A stretch of DNA of 32,426 bases, from positions 1-32,426 of the forward strand of contig JASURT010000013.1 in NCBI GenBank assembly GCA_030446435.1, written 5' to 3'. The DNA is from Candidatus Ozemibacter sp. GTDB lineage: Bacteria > Muiribacteriota > Ozemobacteria > Ozemobacterales > Ozemobacteraceae. The translations under genes and the position numbers were made by a program. Shown here piece by piece: positions 15,801 through 24,835 of the stretch (the stretch's first letter is position 1; the number at the start of each line of letters is the position of its first letter). The notes under the pieces were generated by a model. It did not search any database and was not told the DNA's origin. It worked only from the letters and a program-made list of their open reading frames with translations.

Positions 15801-17009
15801 ATGAAGTATACAAAGATTCTTTTTCTTTTTAGCCTGAACCTGCTTTTAACAATCACTTCGATTCAAGCTGAGTTACCGGCGATGGATAAAATGTGGGCAA
15901 GTCTTGAACTGGCTTCAGACACAGCCAGCTTTCGCATAAACATTCCCGAAAACGGCTGCGTTTCAATCATCAGCACAGTTCCTGGACGCAAGCAGATCGA
16001 CAGAATCTGGGGACCCAGATACATGAAAAAGGGCACCTACAAGCTTGCTTTTCCAATCAGTCGGATCGAAAACAGAAGCGGCTTTGTCGAACTTTTCAAC
16101 CTGCATATAAAACCGTCAGACACGATCGGCACCAGAGGAAGCGGAGAGCGCCAGTTCAACTACCCCATGGGCATCGACTGGGACCCGGGTCGCCAGGAGA
16201 TACTCGTTGCCGACACCGGCAATGATCGCATAGTAAAGCTTTCTGCCGATGGCAGGTTTATCTCACAACACGGCGGCTTTGGCATATCATTCGGCGACCG
16301 GTCAGAAGAGCGAGAAGATAGTCTTGATGAACCTTTTGACGTTGCCACCGGTGGTTTTTCCGATTTTTATATTTCAGACCAGAACAATGACCGCGTCTGT
16401 ATTTTTGATTCATACCAGAGCTATCGTGGCAATCTTTACCCGCAGGCAAACGATCGAAGAAACAGACTCGACCGACCAAGAGGCCTTAAAATAGATACAG
16501 AAAACAATGTGTGGGTCATAGACGGCAGAGCGGACAAGGTTTTGAAAATAACCACTACCGGTGACAAGCTTTTCGAACTTGGCGGATACGGCTATAGTTC
16601 TTTTCAGCTCGAAGATCCGACCCAGATCGACGTAAACATTCTTGGCGAAATCTACATTGCTGACCGAGGCAAAGGCAGAATCGCGATTTTTGACCGACTT
16701 GGCTCATTTCAGCGGGAAATGAAAGACCACCTGAAATCACCGACCGGTGTAGCTATTGACCCCGACGGCATGATTCTGGTTTGCGACGACACCACCAACG
16801 AGCTTGGGCTATACACTCCGAGAGGGGTAAGATTGCTGCACATAAACTCTGCCGCTGACGGTTCCTTTTTTCGCAGGCCGTCAGATATTTCGGTAAATGA
16901 AAATCAGATTTTTGTTGCTGACTCAGGTAATCATCGCATTGTGACTTTCGTGCGGAAAAAAAGCAGCTCTGCTGTGCCTTGGCAAGCAAAGAGTGCTGTG
17001 ATAGAATGA
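15801..17009 (+). CDS. Secreted protein with N-terminal beta-sandwich and NHL propeller
   Basis: The protein has 402 residues. A signal peptide ends near TSIQA. Residues about 30-110 (SFRINIPENGCVSIISTVPG, MKKGTYKLAFPISR) look like a small Ig-like beta-sandwich similar in style to FlgD-type domains. Six NHL-type blades then run from about 112 to 390 (QFNYPMGIDWDPGRQEILVA, DTGNDRIVKLSADGRFI, DFYISDQNNDRVCIFD, NVWVIDGRADKVLKITT, GEIYIADRGKGRIAIFD, QIFVADSGNHRIVTF). It is a probable periplasmic or surface binding platform with unknown ligand. AAAGGTAA precedes the ATG. It closes the NHL-mltG-btuF-NHL run; the two propellers are related in fold but clearly different in sequence. Confidence 0.85.
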   Translation: MKYTKILFLFSLNLLLTITSIQAELPAMDKMWASLELASDTASFRINIPENGCVSIISTVPGRKQIDRIWGPRYMKKGTYKLAFPISRIENRSGFVELFNLHIKPSDTIGTRGSGERQFNYPMGIDWDPGRQEILVADTGNDRIVKLSADGRFISQHGGFGISFGDRSEEREDSLDEPFDVATGGFSDFYISDQNNDRVCIFDSYQSYRGNLYPQANDRRNRLDRPRGLKIDTENNVWVIDGRADKVLKITTTGDKLFELGGYGYSSFQLEDPTQIDVNILGEIYIADRGKGRIAIFDRLGSFQREMKDHLKSPTGVAIDPDGMILVCDDTTNELGLYTPRGVRLLHINSAADGSFFRRPSDISVNENQIFVADSGNHRIVTFVRKKSSSAVPWQAKSAVIE

Positions 17010-17045
17010 CTGCGATAAAAAAATAATTAGCAGGAGCGCAAACCT

Positions 17046-18026
17046 TTGAACAACAGCAGATTTCGCTTTATCGTCTGTTTCTTTGTGGCTGTTTCACTAT
17101 TATTCAGTCTGACCGGCTGCAAAAGAAGACGATCTTCCAAACCGTCCAACCAGGTAAAGCTGCCCGACAACATTCGCAGCATCACCGTCGCAGAATTGCT
17201 TCCCAAAGCGACCAAGGTAACCGGAAAATTCAAAAACGAAGTGCCTGAATCGGTCAAAGATGAATATATGTATGGCACCCTCGCCGGCCAATATGGAAAA
17301 ATAGATACGGCCAGAAAGCATTTACAAACTGCTTTGCGCAAAGAGCCCCGTTTTGTCGACGCACATCACAATCTTGGTCTGGCCTATTACAAGCAAGGCC
17401 GAATTGAAGACGCCATCAAGGAATGGAAAACCACTCTTGAGCTTGCTCCCAATTACGCAGAAACTTACTACAATCTGGCCATCTTCATGATGGACCTGAA
17501 CCGTGAAGCCGATTCGATAAAACTTTTAGAAACATGCACAAGGTATGAACCTTTTCACCTTAAAGCCAGATACGCACTTGGCAAAATCGCCCAGCGCAAA
17601 GGCAAAAACAAAGAAGCGATCAGACATTTTCGTGCTTTTCAAAGCAAAGATCGCGGTGACGTAAGAGTTCTGGAAGCTCTTGGTGAGCTTTATCTTCTCG
17701 AAGGACAACACGACGCCTCGTTGAAAGAGTTTGAAGCAGCTTCGAGAATTGACGATAAAAACCCGAGAATTCACTACCAGCTTGGCGTGGCCTATCATCG
17801 GCGCAATCTTCTTGACCACGCGGTTCTGCAATACAAGCGTGTGGTCGAGCTCAGTCCTGATAATGTAGATGCTTATATCAATCTTGGCGACATCTATCAC
17901 CATCGCGGCGAATACGCATCGGCACTGGCCTCATATAATGCCGCTCTGGCCATTGACCCAACCAACACCTATGCGTCAAGAAAGGCCAAACTCTCAGAAG
18001 CCAGGCTTCTCGAAAACAGCAAATAG
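17046..18026 (+). CDS. TPR-repeat lipoprotein
   Basis: The protein has 326 residues. The N-terminus has a lipoprotein signal with lipobox SLTGC (Cys at about residue 25), followed by a basic KRRRSS stretch. From about residue 75 onward at least seven TPRs follow in register (YMYGTLAGQYGKIDTARKHL, AHHNLGLAYYKQGRIEDAIK, YYNLAIFMMDLNREADSIKL, ARYALGKIAQRKGKNKEAIR, VLEALGELYLLEGQHDASLK, IHYQLGVAYHRRNLLDHAVL, AYINLGDIYHHRGEYASALA). PilF/NlpI-type TPR lipoproteins support pilus secretin or murein enzymes; which applies cannot be told. The start is TTG at 17046 with AGGAG 9 bases upstream. The next gene starts 3 bases after its stop. Confidence 0.85.
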   Translation: MNNSRFRFIVCFFVAVSLLFSLTGCKRRRSSKPSNQVKLPDNIRSITVAELLPKATKVTGKFKNEVPESVKDEYMYGTLAGQYGKIDTARKHLQTALRKEPRFVDAHHNLGLAYYKQGRIEDAIKEWKTTLELAPNYAETYYNLAIFMMDLNREADSIKLLETCTRYEPFHLKARYALGKIAQRKGKNKEAIRHFRAFQSKDRGDVRVLEALGELYLLEGQHDASLKEFEAASRIDDKNPRIHYQLGVAYHRRNLLDHAVLQYKRVVELSPDNVDAYINLGDIYHHRGEYASALASYNAALAIDPTNTYASRKAKLSEARLLENSK

Positions 18027-18029
18027 CAA

Positions 18030-18272
18030 GTGAAATACAATTCAAAACCGAACATTACCCGTCGACCTCTCGAAAAAGTTCAGCTAGCCCTTCTGAGTGA
18101 TCGTCTCAAATCGAGCGAAGAACACACTCAGCTTTTGTTGAAAAAAATGACAGGTGACATCGCAAACATTCTTGGCATTACCGACCGGGGTATAACTACC
18201 GAAATGGAATTTTCCGGCCGGGAATTAGACCTGATTTTTACGATTAACAAACAAAACACACCAAAAAAATGA
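18030..18272 (+). CDS. MinE-like small protein (cell division topological specificity factor candidate)
   Basis: The protein has 80 residues and a GTG start. Residues about 13-30 read PLEKVQLALLSDRLKSSEE, close in pattern to the MinD-activating helix of MinE (A-K-E-R-L-x-x-x-L-x-x-D/E-R). Then LLLKKMTGDIANILGI, TTEMEFSGRELDLIFTI follows the helix-strand order of the MinE topological domain (L-x-x-M-x-x-D-I-x-x-V-I-x-x-Y, then the two beta strands). The TGA overlaps the ATG of the next gene (ATGA), so it is a true coupled gene. In Clostridia minE lies upstream of the same radical SAM, DUF2344 and rng genes, which supports the call. No minD or minC is present here. The alternative is an unrelated small amphipathic protein. 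Confidence 0.55.
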   Translation: MKYNSKPNITRRPLEKVQLALLSDRLKSSEEHTQLLLKKMTGDIANILGITDRGITTEMEFSGRELDLIFTINKQNTPKK

Positions 18273-19975
18273 AAAAAGTTACCGATCACATCACTCACTG
18301 GGAACTCCTGCAAATAGAAAAACCGGCACGCTATCTGGGCGGTGAAGTAAATCAGGCCCAACCGAAACAGAACCCCGAGCTGAAAATATGTCTGGTATTT
18401 CCTGACCTTTACGAGCTGGGCATGTCAAATCTGGCGATCAAGATTTTTTACGAAACCCTGAATGCAGACCCAAGGCTGCAGGCAGAAAGGGCCTTTTCGC
18501 CCTGGGTAGACTTCGAAAAACTTTTGCGACACAAAAACCTGCCGCTGTTTTCACTTGAAACCGGCACCCCCTTGAATCAGTTCGATGTAATTTTCGTTAC
18601 CCTGCCGTATGAAATGACTTTCACCAATGTTTTGAACCTTCTCGATCTGGGCAATATACCCCTTACCTGGCAGGAAAGAGCAGAAGGCCCATTGGTTATC
18701 GCCGGTGGCCCATCAGCATCTAACCCGCTTCCGGTATCGCTTTTCATGGATGCAGTAGTAATCGGCGACGGCGAAGAAGTCATTCATGAGATCTGTGAAT
18801 TTCTGATTGAAGCTCGAAAAAGCGGTGCAACCCGCGAAGAAACACGCAAGAAACTTACAGCAATCGAAAGCGTCTGGGTTCCACAATTTCCCGGCAAAGT
18901 GCGCAGAAGAGTTTACAAAGGCTTTGCCGACTCAGCGCCACCGCTTAAACCGGTTATTCCAAATGTTCAGGCGATTCATAACCGCGCCGCTCTCGAAATT
19001 TTTCGCGGTTGCATCAAGGGTTGCCGATTCTGCAATGCAGGCTATTACTATCGCCCCAAAAGAGAACGCAGTGTCGACAACCTTGTAAAATACAGCCAGG
19101 AATTACTGAACAATACCGGTGAAGAATCGCTTGGTCTGCTATCGTTGTCGACCTCAGACTATTGCAATCTTGACGAATTGATAAGCCGGCTTGACCGCAA
19201 CAAACTTTATGCCGAACAAAGCATATCGATACCATCGATGCGCATGAACGAGAATACCCTCAAGCTTCTCGATACCGCACCGCACATTCGCAAAGGCGGG
19301 CTGACTTTTGCCCCTGAAGCCGGCACCCAGAAGCTCAGAGACATTATAAATAAAAACATCACAGAAGAAGATATAATAAGCGTGGTCAAGGCCACCAACA
19401 ACTCGGCATACCGCACGCTGAAGCTTTATTTTATGATGGGTCTGCCATTTGAAACTGCCGAAGATATTGAAGGAATTGCGGATCTGGTTTTGAGAATAGA
19501 AGATATTTCGCGCACTCTCAAACCACGAAAACAAATCTCGATCAGTCTTTCGGGCTTTGTGCCGAAACCTTTCACCCCATTTCAATGGAGCCCCCAGGCC
19601 AGCATTGAAGAGTTCAGAGAAAAACGCATCTTCGTACGCCAGAAGCTGCAAAACAGCAAAGCAAAGGTTTCATGGCGAGAAGAATATCTCTGCATGCTCG
19701 AAGCCGTGCTTTCGCGTGGTGACGAAAGAGTGTCAAAATTGATTCTTGAAGCATTCAAGGCCGGTTGCAAATTTGACGGCTGGAATGAGCATTTTACCCG
19801 AAGCGGCTGGGAAAAAGCCTTCGAGATTTGTCAACTCGACCCACAGGAATATCTGCAGCAAAAGCCAATCGCCGATCCCCTTCCATGGGACTTCGTCGAT
19901 TTTCAGGTTCCCCGGGCCTATCTTGAAAAAGAATACCGCGCTGCGGCCGAGATTGCTGGAGTAACGGATTTATGA
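18269..19975 (+). CDS. B12-binding-domain radical SAM protein (TIGR03960 type)
   Basis: The protein has 568 residues. The N-terminal part (about 35-190) is a B12-binding-like Rossmann domain (KICLVFPDLYELGMSNLAIK, GDGEEVIHEI, VIAGGPSASNP). The radical SAM core starts near 230, with the [4Fe-4S] motif Cys248-x3-Cys252-x2-Cys255 in RGCIKGCRFCNAGYYYRP. Later marks are LSTSDYCNLDEL, LTFAPEAGTQKLRDIINKN and LKLYFMMGLPFETAEDI. This is the conserved partner of the DUF2344 protein that follows; in some bacteria the two are one polypeptide. The family sits by rng in many genomes and is thought to modify RNA or ribosomal targets, but the reaction is not established as far as I know. It overlaps the neighbours at both ends by 4 bases. 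Confidence 0.92.
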   Translation: MKKVTDHITHWELLQIEKPARYLGGEVNQAQPKQNPELKICLVFPDLYELGMSNLAIKIFYETLNADPRLQAERAFSPWVDFEKLLRHKNLPLFSLETGTPLNQFDVIFVTLPYEMTFTNVLNLLDLGNIPLTWQERAEGPLVIAGGPSASNPLPVSLFMDAVVIGDGEEVIHEICEFLIEARKSGATREETRKKLTAIESVWVPQFPGKVRRRVYKGFADSAPPLKPVIPNVQAIHNRAALEIFRGCIKGCRFCNAGYYYRPKRERSVDNLVKYSQELLNNTGEESLGLLSLSTSDYCNLDELISRLDRNKLYAEQSISIPSMRMNENTLKLLDTAPHIRKGGLTFAPEAGTQKLRDIINKNITEEDIISVVKATNNSAYRTLKLYFMMGLPFETAEDIEGIADLVLRIEDISRTLKPRKQISISLSGFVPKPFTPFQWSPQASIEEFREKRIFVRQKLQNSKAKVSWREEYLCMLEAVLSRGDERVSKLILEAFKAGCKFDGWNEHFTRSGWEKAFEICQLDPQEYLQQKPIADPLPWDFVDFQVPRAYLEKEYRAAAEIAGVTDL

Positions 19976-20625
19976 ACGAAACACACGAAATCAAAGCCAG
20001 AGTTTTTTACAGCAAAACAAAGCAGGCATGTTACATTGCCCATCTCGACACCATAGACATAATCTGTAAAGCTTTGCGCCGTTTGCAGCTGCCTTATCAG
20101 GTTACCCAGGGGCACCATGTCAGACCGAAAATTTCTTTTGGGTCACCGCTGCCCCTTGGCCATGCAAGCCGATGCGAGCAGTTCGTTCTTTGTCTTGAAA
20201 GCATGGTCGATGACCAATGGCTGAAAGAAGGCCTTTCGCAACAATTACCCGATGGAATGGATATCATTTCCGTCGAGTTACCCTGTAAAGAAGAGAAAAA
20301 AGGCGCAAATGGCGATCTGGTGGATTATACCTTCGGTTTTACCAGCCCTGAAACAGCCGAAAAAGCCGGTGAATTTCTTTCAAACCCCGAGACCACTTTT
20401 TCACTTGTCAGCAAAGGACGTATGAAAGAATACAGACTCGGACAGGCTCTGCAGGCCATCAACAAAAGCAGCGACGGCAATCTGCAGCTGATAAATGCCA
20501 GATTTATTCAGGGCAAGCCCGAAGTTCCATCGGTATCTAAAATTGTAACTGCACTCGCCGAATTTCTCGGTGAGCAAAAAGACAATCTTGTTCAAATCGA
20601 ACGAGTTTCTTTAACCAAACTTTAA
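19972..20625 (+). CDS. DUF2344 / TIGR03936 radical SAM partner protein
   Basis: The 217-residue protein matches the DUF2344 family that accompanies TIGR03960 enzymes. Recognisable parts are the opening KARVFYSKTKQACYIAHLDT, the block ALRRLQLPYQVTQGHHVRPK, ISFGSPLPLGHASRCEQFVL and LPDGMDIISVELP. The usual family wording is R-x-x-Y-x-K-x-G-x-x-x-F-x-S-H-L-D, then R-x-x-L-P-x-x-x-S-x-G-F-x-P-x-P-x-x-x-F-x-x-x-L-x-x-G. The catalytic role is unknown; it is likely a subunit or substrate-recognition factor of the radical SAM enzyme. ATGA overlap with the upstream gene supports equal expression. It lies 20 bases before rng. Confidence 0.9.
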   Translation: MNETHEIKARVFYSKTKQACYIAHLDTIDIICKALRRLQLPYQVTQGHHVRPKISFGSPLPLGHASRCEQFVLCLESMVDDQWLKEGLSQQLPDGMDIISVELPCKEEKKGANGDLVDYTFGFTSPETAEKAGEFLSNPETTFSLVSKGRMKEYRLGQALQAINKSSDGNLQLINARFIQGKPEVPSVSKIVTALAEFLGEQKDNLVQIERVSLTKL

Positions 20626-20645
20626 AAGAACTGGAGAATAGCTCC

Positions 20646-22190
20646 TTGAGCCGAAAAATACTTGTAAACATTGGTCCTTACGAATCCAGGGCCGCAATTC
20701 TTGAAGACAACGTGCTTGTCGAACTTCTCTATGAAATTCAGGATTCAGAAAAAATCGTCGGCTGCATTTTCAAAGGCCGCGTCGCAAATGTGGTTAAGGG
20801 CACGCAAAGCGCCTTCGTCGACATTGGAATACACAAAGATGCCTATCTGACTCTTGCCGGAGTCGAAAACTACAGCAATGATGACGATTTGAAAGATGTT
20901 TTTCGCAGCCCGATACAAGACACTCTGAAGGTCGGGCAAAATGTCGTATTGCAGATTCTTAAAGAGCCCACGCCGAATAAAGGCCCAAGATCGACAATGA
21001 CCTTGTCATTTCCGGGCAGATACCTGGTTTTTATGCCCAAGGTAGACCATATTGGCGTTTCAAAAAGAATTGCCTATGACAAAGAAAGAGACAGGCTTCG
21101 CAGTATCGGTCGCAGAATCACCCCCAAAGGCAGTGGTGTCGTGTTTAGAACAGCTTCGGAAGGGCTTGAAGAAAGCGTTCTAAAAGCAGACCTCGACCTG
21201 CTGGTACGCATGTGGCGCAAAGTCGAAGAAAAATCGCGCAAGGCTTCGCCGCGCACCATGCTTCATCGCGATATTCCACTGCCGATGAAGATCGCCCGCG
21301 ATTTTTTCGATGACTCTGTGGACGAAATGATCATCGATTCAGAAGAAGCTTTTAAAAGCATTCTCGATGACTGCGACTTTCTTTCGCCTTTGCAAAGAGC
21401 CTCGCTTGAGCTTTATCGTGAAAGCACCCCTCTTTTTGAAAAATTCGGCATTGAAAAAGAAATAGAAAGGGCTTTGTCACGAAAAATCTGGCTCGATTCA
21501 GGCGGCTATATTTATCTTGATAAAACAGAAGCCATGCATTGCATAGACGTAAACACCGGGCGTTTTTCAGGCGGTTCAGATCTTGAAGAAACTGTGTTCA
21601 AAGTCAATCTTGAAGCTGCCCAGGTAATTGCCAGACAAATTCGCCTGCGTAATCTATCTGGAATGATCATTATCGATTTTATCGATATGGAATCAAAAGA
21701 TCATCGCAATAAAGTTTTAAAGGCTTTCAAGGAAGGCTTTAAAGGCGACAGAAACAAACCCAACATTCTTGATTTTTCAGAACTTGGTCTGGTTCAGATG
21801 ACGAGGCGAAGAACCGCGGCCAGTCTTATAGAAATTCGCAAAGAGGTTTGTCCATGCTGCCACGGCAATGCCAATATTCTTTCGATACAGACTCTTACCA
21901 ACAAGGTTAAAACGGCGGTTATCGACAATGCCAAACGTTTCGAAACCGGCAAAATTATCGTCAATGCCCATAAAACTGTCATCGATCATCTTCGGGGTCA
22001 GGGAAACGCAGGACTGAAAGAGCTTGAAAACAGAGTAAACCGAAGATTAATACTAAAATCCAACATGAGCCTTGATATAGAAACTTTCAAAGTCGAACCT
22101 GTTCTGGAACAACCTAGAAAGAAGAAAAGAAATGATAAACCAGAAACCGACAATTCTTCAAAATCAGACGAAGGCGATAAGCAGTCTTAA
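20646..22190 (+). CDS. rng: Ribonuclease G/E (Rne/Rng family)
   Basis: This single-strand-specific endoribonuclease processes rRNA and decays mRNA. The protein has 514 residues, RNase G size, without the long RNase E scaffold tail. It has an S1 domain interrupted by the usual insert (KIVGCIFKGRVANVVKGTQS, AFVDIGIHKDAYL), the RNase H-like and 5'-sensor parts (GVVFRTASEG), and the DNase I-like catalytic core with Asp301 (CIDVNTGRFSGG) and Asp344 (IIIDFIDME) at the positions of the E. coli Mg-binding pair. The zinc-link CPxC motif is C402-P-C-C405. The start is TTG at 20646 with GGAG 9 bases upstream and the expected first residues (SRKILVNIGPYESRAAILED). The Lys-rich tail overlaps the next gene by 59 bases. 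Confidence 0.95.
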   Translation: MSRKILVNIGPYESRAAILEDNVLVELLYEIQDSEKIVGCIFKGRVANVVKGTQSAFVDIGIHKDAYLTLAGVENYSNDDDLKDVFRSPIQDTLKVGQNVVLQILKEPTPNKGPRSTMTLSFPGRYLVFMPKVDHIGVSKRIAYDKERDRLRSIGRRITPKGSGVVFRTASEGLEESVLKADLDLLVRMWRKVEEKSRKASPRTMLHRDIPLPMKIARDFFDDSVDEMIIDSEEAFKSILDDCDFLSPLQRASLELYRESTPLFEKFGIEKEIERALSRKIWLDSGGYIYLDKTEAMHCIDVNTGRFSGGSDLEETVFKVNLEAAQVIARQIRLRNLSGMIIIDFIDMESKDHRNKVLKAFKEGFKGDRNKPNILDFSELGLVQMTRRRTAASLIEIRKEVCPCCHGNANILSIQTLTNKVKTAVIDNAKRFETGKIIVNAHKTVIDHLRGQGNAGLKELENRVNRRLILKSNMSLDIETFKVEPVLEQPRKKKRNDKPETDNSSKSDEGDKQS

Positions 22191-22881
22191 AATCGCTGTT
22201 TTATGCCTTTTGTCAGCCCTGATTTGTCGCGGCGCTTTCGCCGTAGAAGTCAAGTTTGGTTTTCGTCCGGGCGCGACTTATGAATACGAGCTTACGTCAA
22301 CCAGCAGCTCTGAATCAGATGCTTTGGGCATCGATTACAGCCATTCGCCCACTTCAGTAACCTCAAAATTTCAGGTTAAAACCATTGATTTTGAAAAAGG
22401 GGCGTTTATAGTCGATATAAAATTCAACGACCAGACTTACAGACGCTATATCAAAGAAAACGGTGAAATTTCCGGTGCACCGGGCGAAGCGGGCAAGCAG
22501 GTTCCGTTTTTCATAAGTTTTCCAGCTTTTGATTGGCAACCAGAGCAGCGCCATCAGGTAACAAGACAAATTTCTCTTGGCAGAATCAGTGTTCCGGCAG
22601 GCTGGAATCTGCTTTTAAAGTCGTTTGACCCTGATAAACAAATTGCCGAGATCTGGTTTGCTGCCAATTTGAAGCTTCCCGAAGACCGCCTGAGAAGAAA
22701 ACAGTTCTCGCAAAAGGGACGCATCTTTTTTGACCTGGCAGCAGGTGTTATAAATCAGGCTGAATGGAATACCGAATATTCATTCAATTTCATAAACAAA
22801 GAAATCGCCGTTGTAAGAGAGATCTGGGAAATCAAGGAAAGAACCTCTTTCAAACTCAAACTGCTCGACATCAAGGAGTAA
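22132..22881 (+). CDS. Secreted beta-rich protein of unknown function
   Basis: The protein has 249 residues. A long n-region leads to a signal peptide core (LKIAVLCLLSALICRGAFA), so the product is exported. The mature part alternates short hydrophobic and polar strands and opens with VKFGFRPGATYEYELTSTSS, a layout seen in several periplasmic beta-sandwich or LolA-like proteins whose first strands read F-x-P-G-x-x-Y-x-Y. I cannot name a family with confidence. The start at 22132 (AAGAAGAAAAG just upstream) lies inside rng in another frame. No in-frame ATG after the rng stop would keep the signal peptide, so the overlap seems genuine. It is followed 4 bases later by another secreted protein gene. 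Confidence 0.75.
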   Translation: MINQKPTILQNQTKAISSLKIAVLCLLSALICRGAFAVEVKFGFRPGATYEYELTSTSSSESDALGIDYSHSPTSVTSKFQVKTIDFEKGAFIVDIKFNDQTYRRYIKENGEISGAPGEAGKQVPFFISFPAFDWQPEQRHQVTRQISLGRISVPAGWNLLLKSFDPDKQIAEIWFAANLKLPEDRLRRKQFSQKGRIFFDLAAGVINQAEWNTEYSFNFINKEIAVVREIWEIKERTSFKLKLLDIKE

Positions 22882-22885
22882 ACCA

Positions 22886-23827
22886 ATGAAAAAAATCCTT
22901 GTCGCTTTAGCTCTTTTCATCTGTCTTTACTCTTCATCAGCTCACTGTGCTCTCGAAAACAATCTAACCGGTCGTTTCAAATTCTGGCTGCTGAACAACG
23001 AAGCCAGAGCTTTTTCATCTCTTAGTTTCGACCGCGAGATCATCGCCAGAGTTGAAACCGCTTTTTCAATCATTGCCAAACACCCCGACCAATCAATAAA
23101 AGCAGCCGAAACTATCTGGGAAAAGAACCGCAGCTTTTATGTTCTGCTCGATGAAATAGAACATGTTTACAGCGTTGCAAGAAGATATGGTAACGGCCGT
23201 TTTGCAATAATACTTCAACAGGCCAGACCAGAGATTTACAGCACCGTGCCCTTTCACCAATTGATTCCCGGAGTTTTCACAAATTTACAGTCTGTCTACC
23301 GTAAAGCCTTCTTTTCTGCGCTGATAAAAGCACTAAGTCTCGACCCAGACCAGGATGTGAATCTGTCAGCAAGATTGAATAAAGCCCTTCGCAAGCTTTC
23401 AGACCAGGATCTGCGTCTGTTCAACTCATATCTTGACAACTTTTCCGCATTATTCCCCGGTGACAACTCTGCGAGAATGATCAAAGCTTTTATTCAAACC
23501 GGTTCACGCGAAGAATTCGGACAAGGTGTATCAAAATTTCTCAGACCGGAATTCATAGAACTTGAAAGCCTTCCCCTGAGCGACGGAAAAAATGCTGAAA
23601 AAATCGCCGACCCACTCGCTGAGCTTGAAAAACTTGCTTCTATGAGTGATTCTTCTTCTGAACTTGACATCAGAGTTTCACAGCCTGCCCAGGATAATGC
23701 CCCAGCCACCGCCGAAGATTACCCTGAACCTGAAAACGTTGCTCCCCCGAAAGAAACAATACCCGAGAACAAGCCTTTAGAAGAGCCTGAGCCGGGTGTT
23801 GAAGAAATGTTCAATATCTGGGATTAA
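22886..23827 (+). CDS. Secreted mostly helical protein of unknown function with acidic Pro-rich tail
   Basis: The protein has 313 residues with a signal peptide ([21 protein letters not shown] then ALEN). Residues about 25-215 look helical and charged, without a pattern I recognise. From about 235 the chain becomes low-complexity, rich in Glu, Pro, Asp and Ser ([24 protein letters not shown]), and probably disordered. AAGGAG lies 8 bases before the ATG. It is the last gene of the run that began at 17046; its stop overlaps the rpoD stop on the other strand by 3-4 bases, with no strong terminator between them. An anchored periplasmic adaptor is possible, but there is no direct evidence. Confidence 0.75.
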   Translation: MKKILVALALFICLYSSSAHCALENNLTGRFKFWLLNNEARAFSSLSFDREIIARVETAFSIIAKHPDQSIKAAETIWEKNRSFYVLLDEIEHVYSVARRYGNGRFAIILQQARPEIYSTVPFHQLIPGVFTNLQSVYRKAFFSALIKALSLDPDQDVNLSARLNKALRKLSDQDLRLFNSYLDNFSALFPGDNSARMIKAFIQTGSREEFGQGVSKFLRPEFIELESLPLSDGKNAEKIADPLAELEKLASMSDSSSELDIRVSQPAQDNAPATAEDYPEPENVAPPKETIPENKPLEEPEPGVEEMFNIWD

Positions 23828-24834
23828 TCTTTGTGGTAATAATCTTTCAGTTTGGGTGGTGAATTGGCCCGCAGTTTTTTCAGGGCTTTTTCTTCAACCT
23901 GTCTGATTCTTTCTCTGGTAACGCCGAGAATTCGCCCGATTTCTTCGAGTGATCTTGGAATTCCGTCGTCGAGGCCAAAGCGAAGTTTTACCACCATTTG
24001 CTCGCGTTCGGTAAGAGTTACCATTACGCGCTCGATCTGATCACGAAGAAGCGAATCGATAACAGCTTCTTCAGGGCTGACGGCATCATCGTTCGAAATG
24101 TAATGTTCTAAAGAAGTATCTTCTTTATTGCCAACCGTTACTTCGAGTGAAACAGGTTCCTGGGTGAGTCTGATCACTTCTTCGATTCTATCGACCGTTA
24201 AATCAACTTTTTCGGCAAGCTCTTCAGTTGTCGGTTCACGGCCATTCTCCTGAACGAAAATTCGTATATTTTTACGAACCTTGTTCACGATTTCCATAAT
24301 GTGGACCGGAATGCGAATAACTCTTGATTGCTCGGCCAATGCTCGGGTAATGGCCTGTCTTATCCACCAGGTCGAGTAGGTAGAAAATTTGTAACCAAGA
24401 GTATAATCAAACTTCTCGATCGATCTTAACAGGCCGAGGTTGCCTTCCTGAATCAGATCGAGAAAGAGAAGTCCTCGGTTGGTATATTTCTTGGCAATAC
24501 TGACGACTAGTCGCAGATTAGCTTTGATCAAAGCTTCTCTTGCATCCTGGTCTTTTTCGAGAATACGTTTGGCAAAATCCTTTTCCTGGTCATGAGTGGC
24601 CAGAGTAAGTTTTGTCAGCTGCTGAAGATAAAGTTTGACCGAATCGTCGAAAATAGACTCTTCTTTACGCTTTTCCCGCTCGTCTTGCGAATCGACGACA
24701 TCATCATCTTCTGAGCGCTTTCGATATGGTGAAGCGATTTTAATATCGTCATGATGCGTTTTTTTGCGTGTTTCACGCGGCTTTTCTTCAGTTTTCTTCT
24801 TTTTTGTCGTCGCCTTAATTACCTTTTTAGGCAT
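23824..24834 (-). CDS. rpoD: RNA polymerase sigma-70 factor, RpoD-type
   Basis: The protein has 336 residues. After a Lys/Glu-rich tail of about 60 residues comes region 1.2 ([20 protein letters not shown]), region 2 ([60 protein letters not shown]), region 3 ([20 protein letters not shown]) and region 4 ([37 protein letters not shown]). This is the pattern of primary or closely related group 2 sigma factors. Region 1.1 is replaced by the short charged tail and the non-conserved insert between 1.2 and 2 is missing, as in the shorter primary sigmas of several phyla. AGAGGAG precedes the ATG. It lies one base after accA, third in the accD-accA-rpoD run. Primary rather than alternative status is likely but not proven. 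Confidence 0.9.
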   Translation of the reverse strand: MPKKVIKATTKKKKTEEKPRETRKKTHHDDIKIASPYRKRSEDDDVVDSQDEREKRKEESIFDDSVKLYLQQLTKLTLATHDQEKDFAKRILEKDQDAREALIKANLRLVVSIAKKYTNRGLLFLDLIQEGNLGLLRSIEKFDYTLGYKFSTYSTWWIRQAITRALAEQSRVIRIPVHIMEIVNKVRKNIRIFVQENGREPTTEELAEKVDLTVDRIEEVIRLTQEPVSLEVTVGNKEDTSLEHYISNDDAVSPEEAVIDSLLRDQIERVMVTLTEREQMVVKLRFGLDDGIPRSLEEIGRILGVTRERIRQVEEKALKKLRANSPPKLKDYYHKD

Positions 24835-24835
24835 T

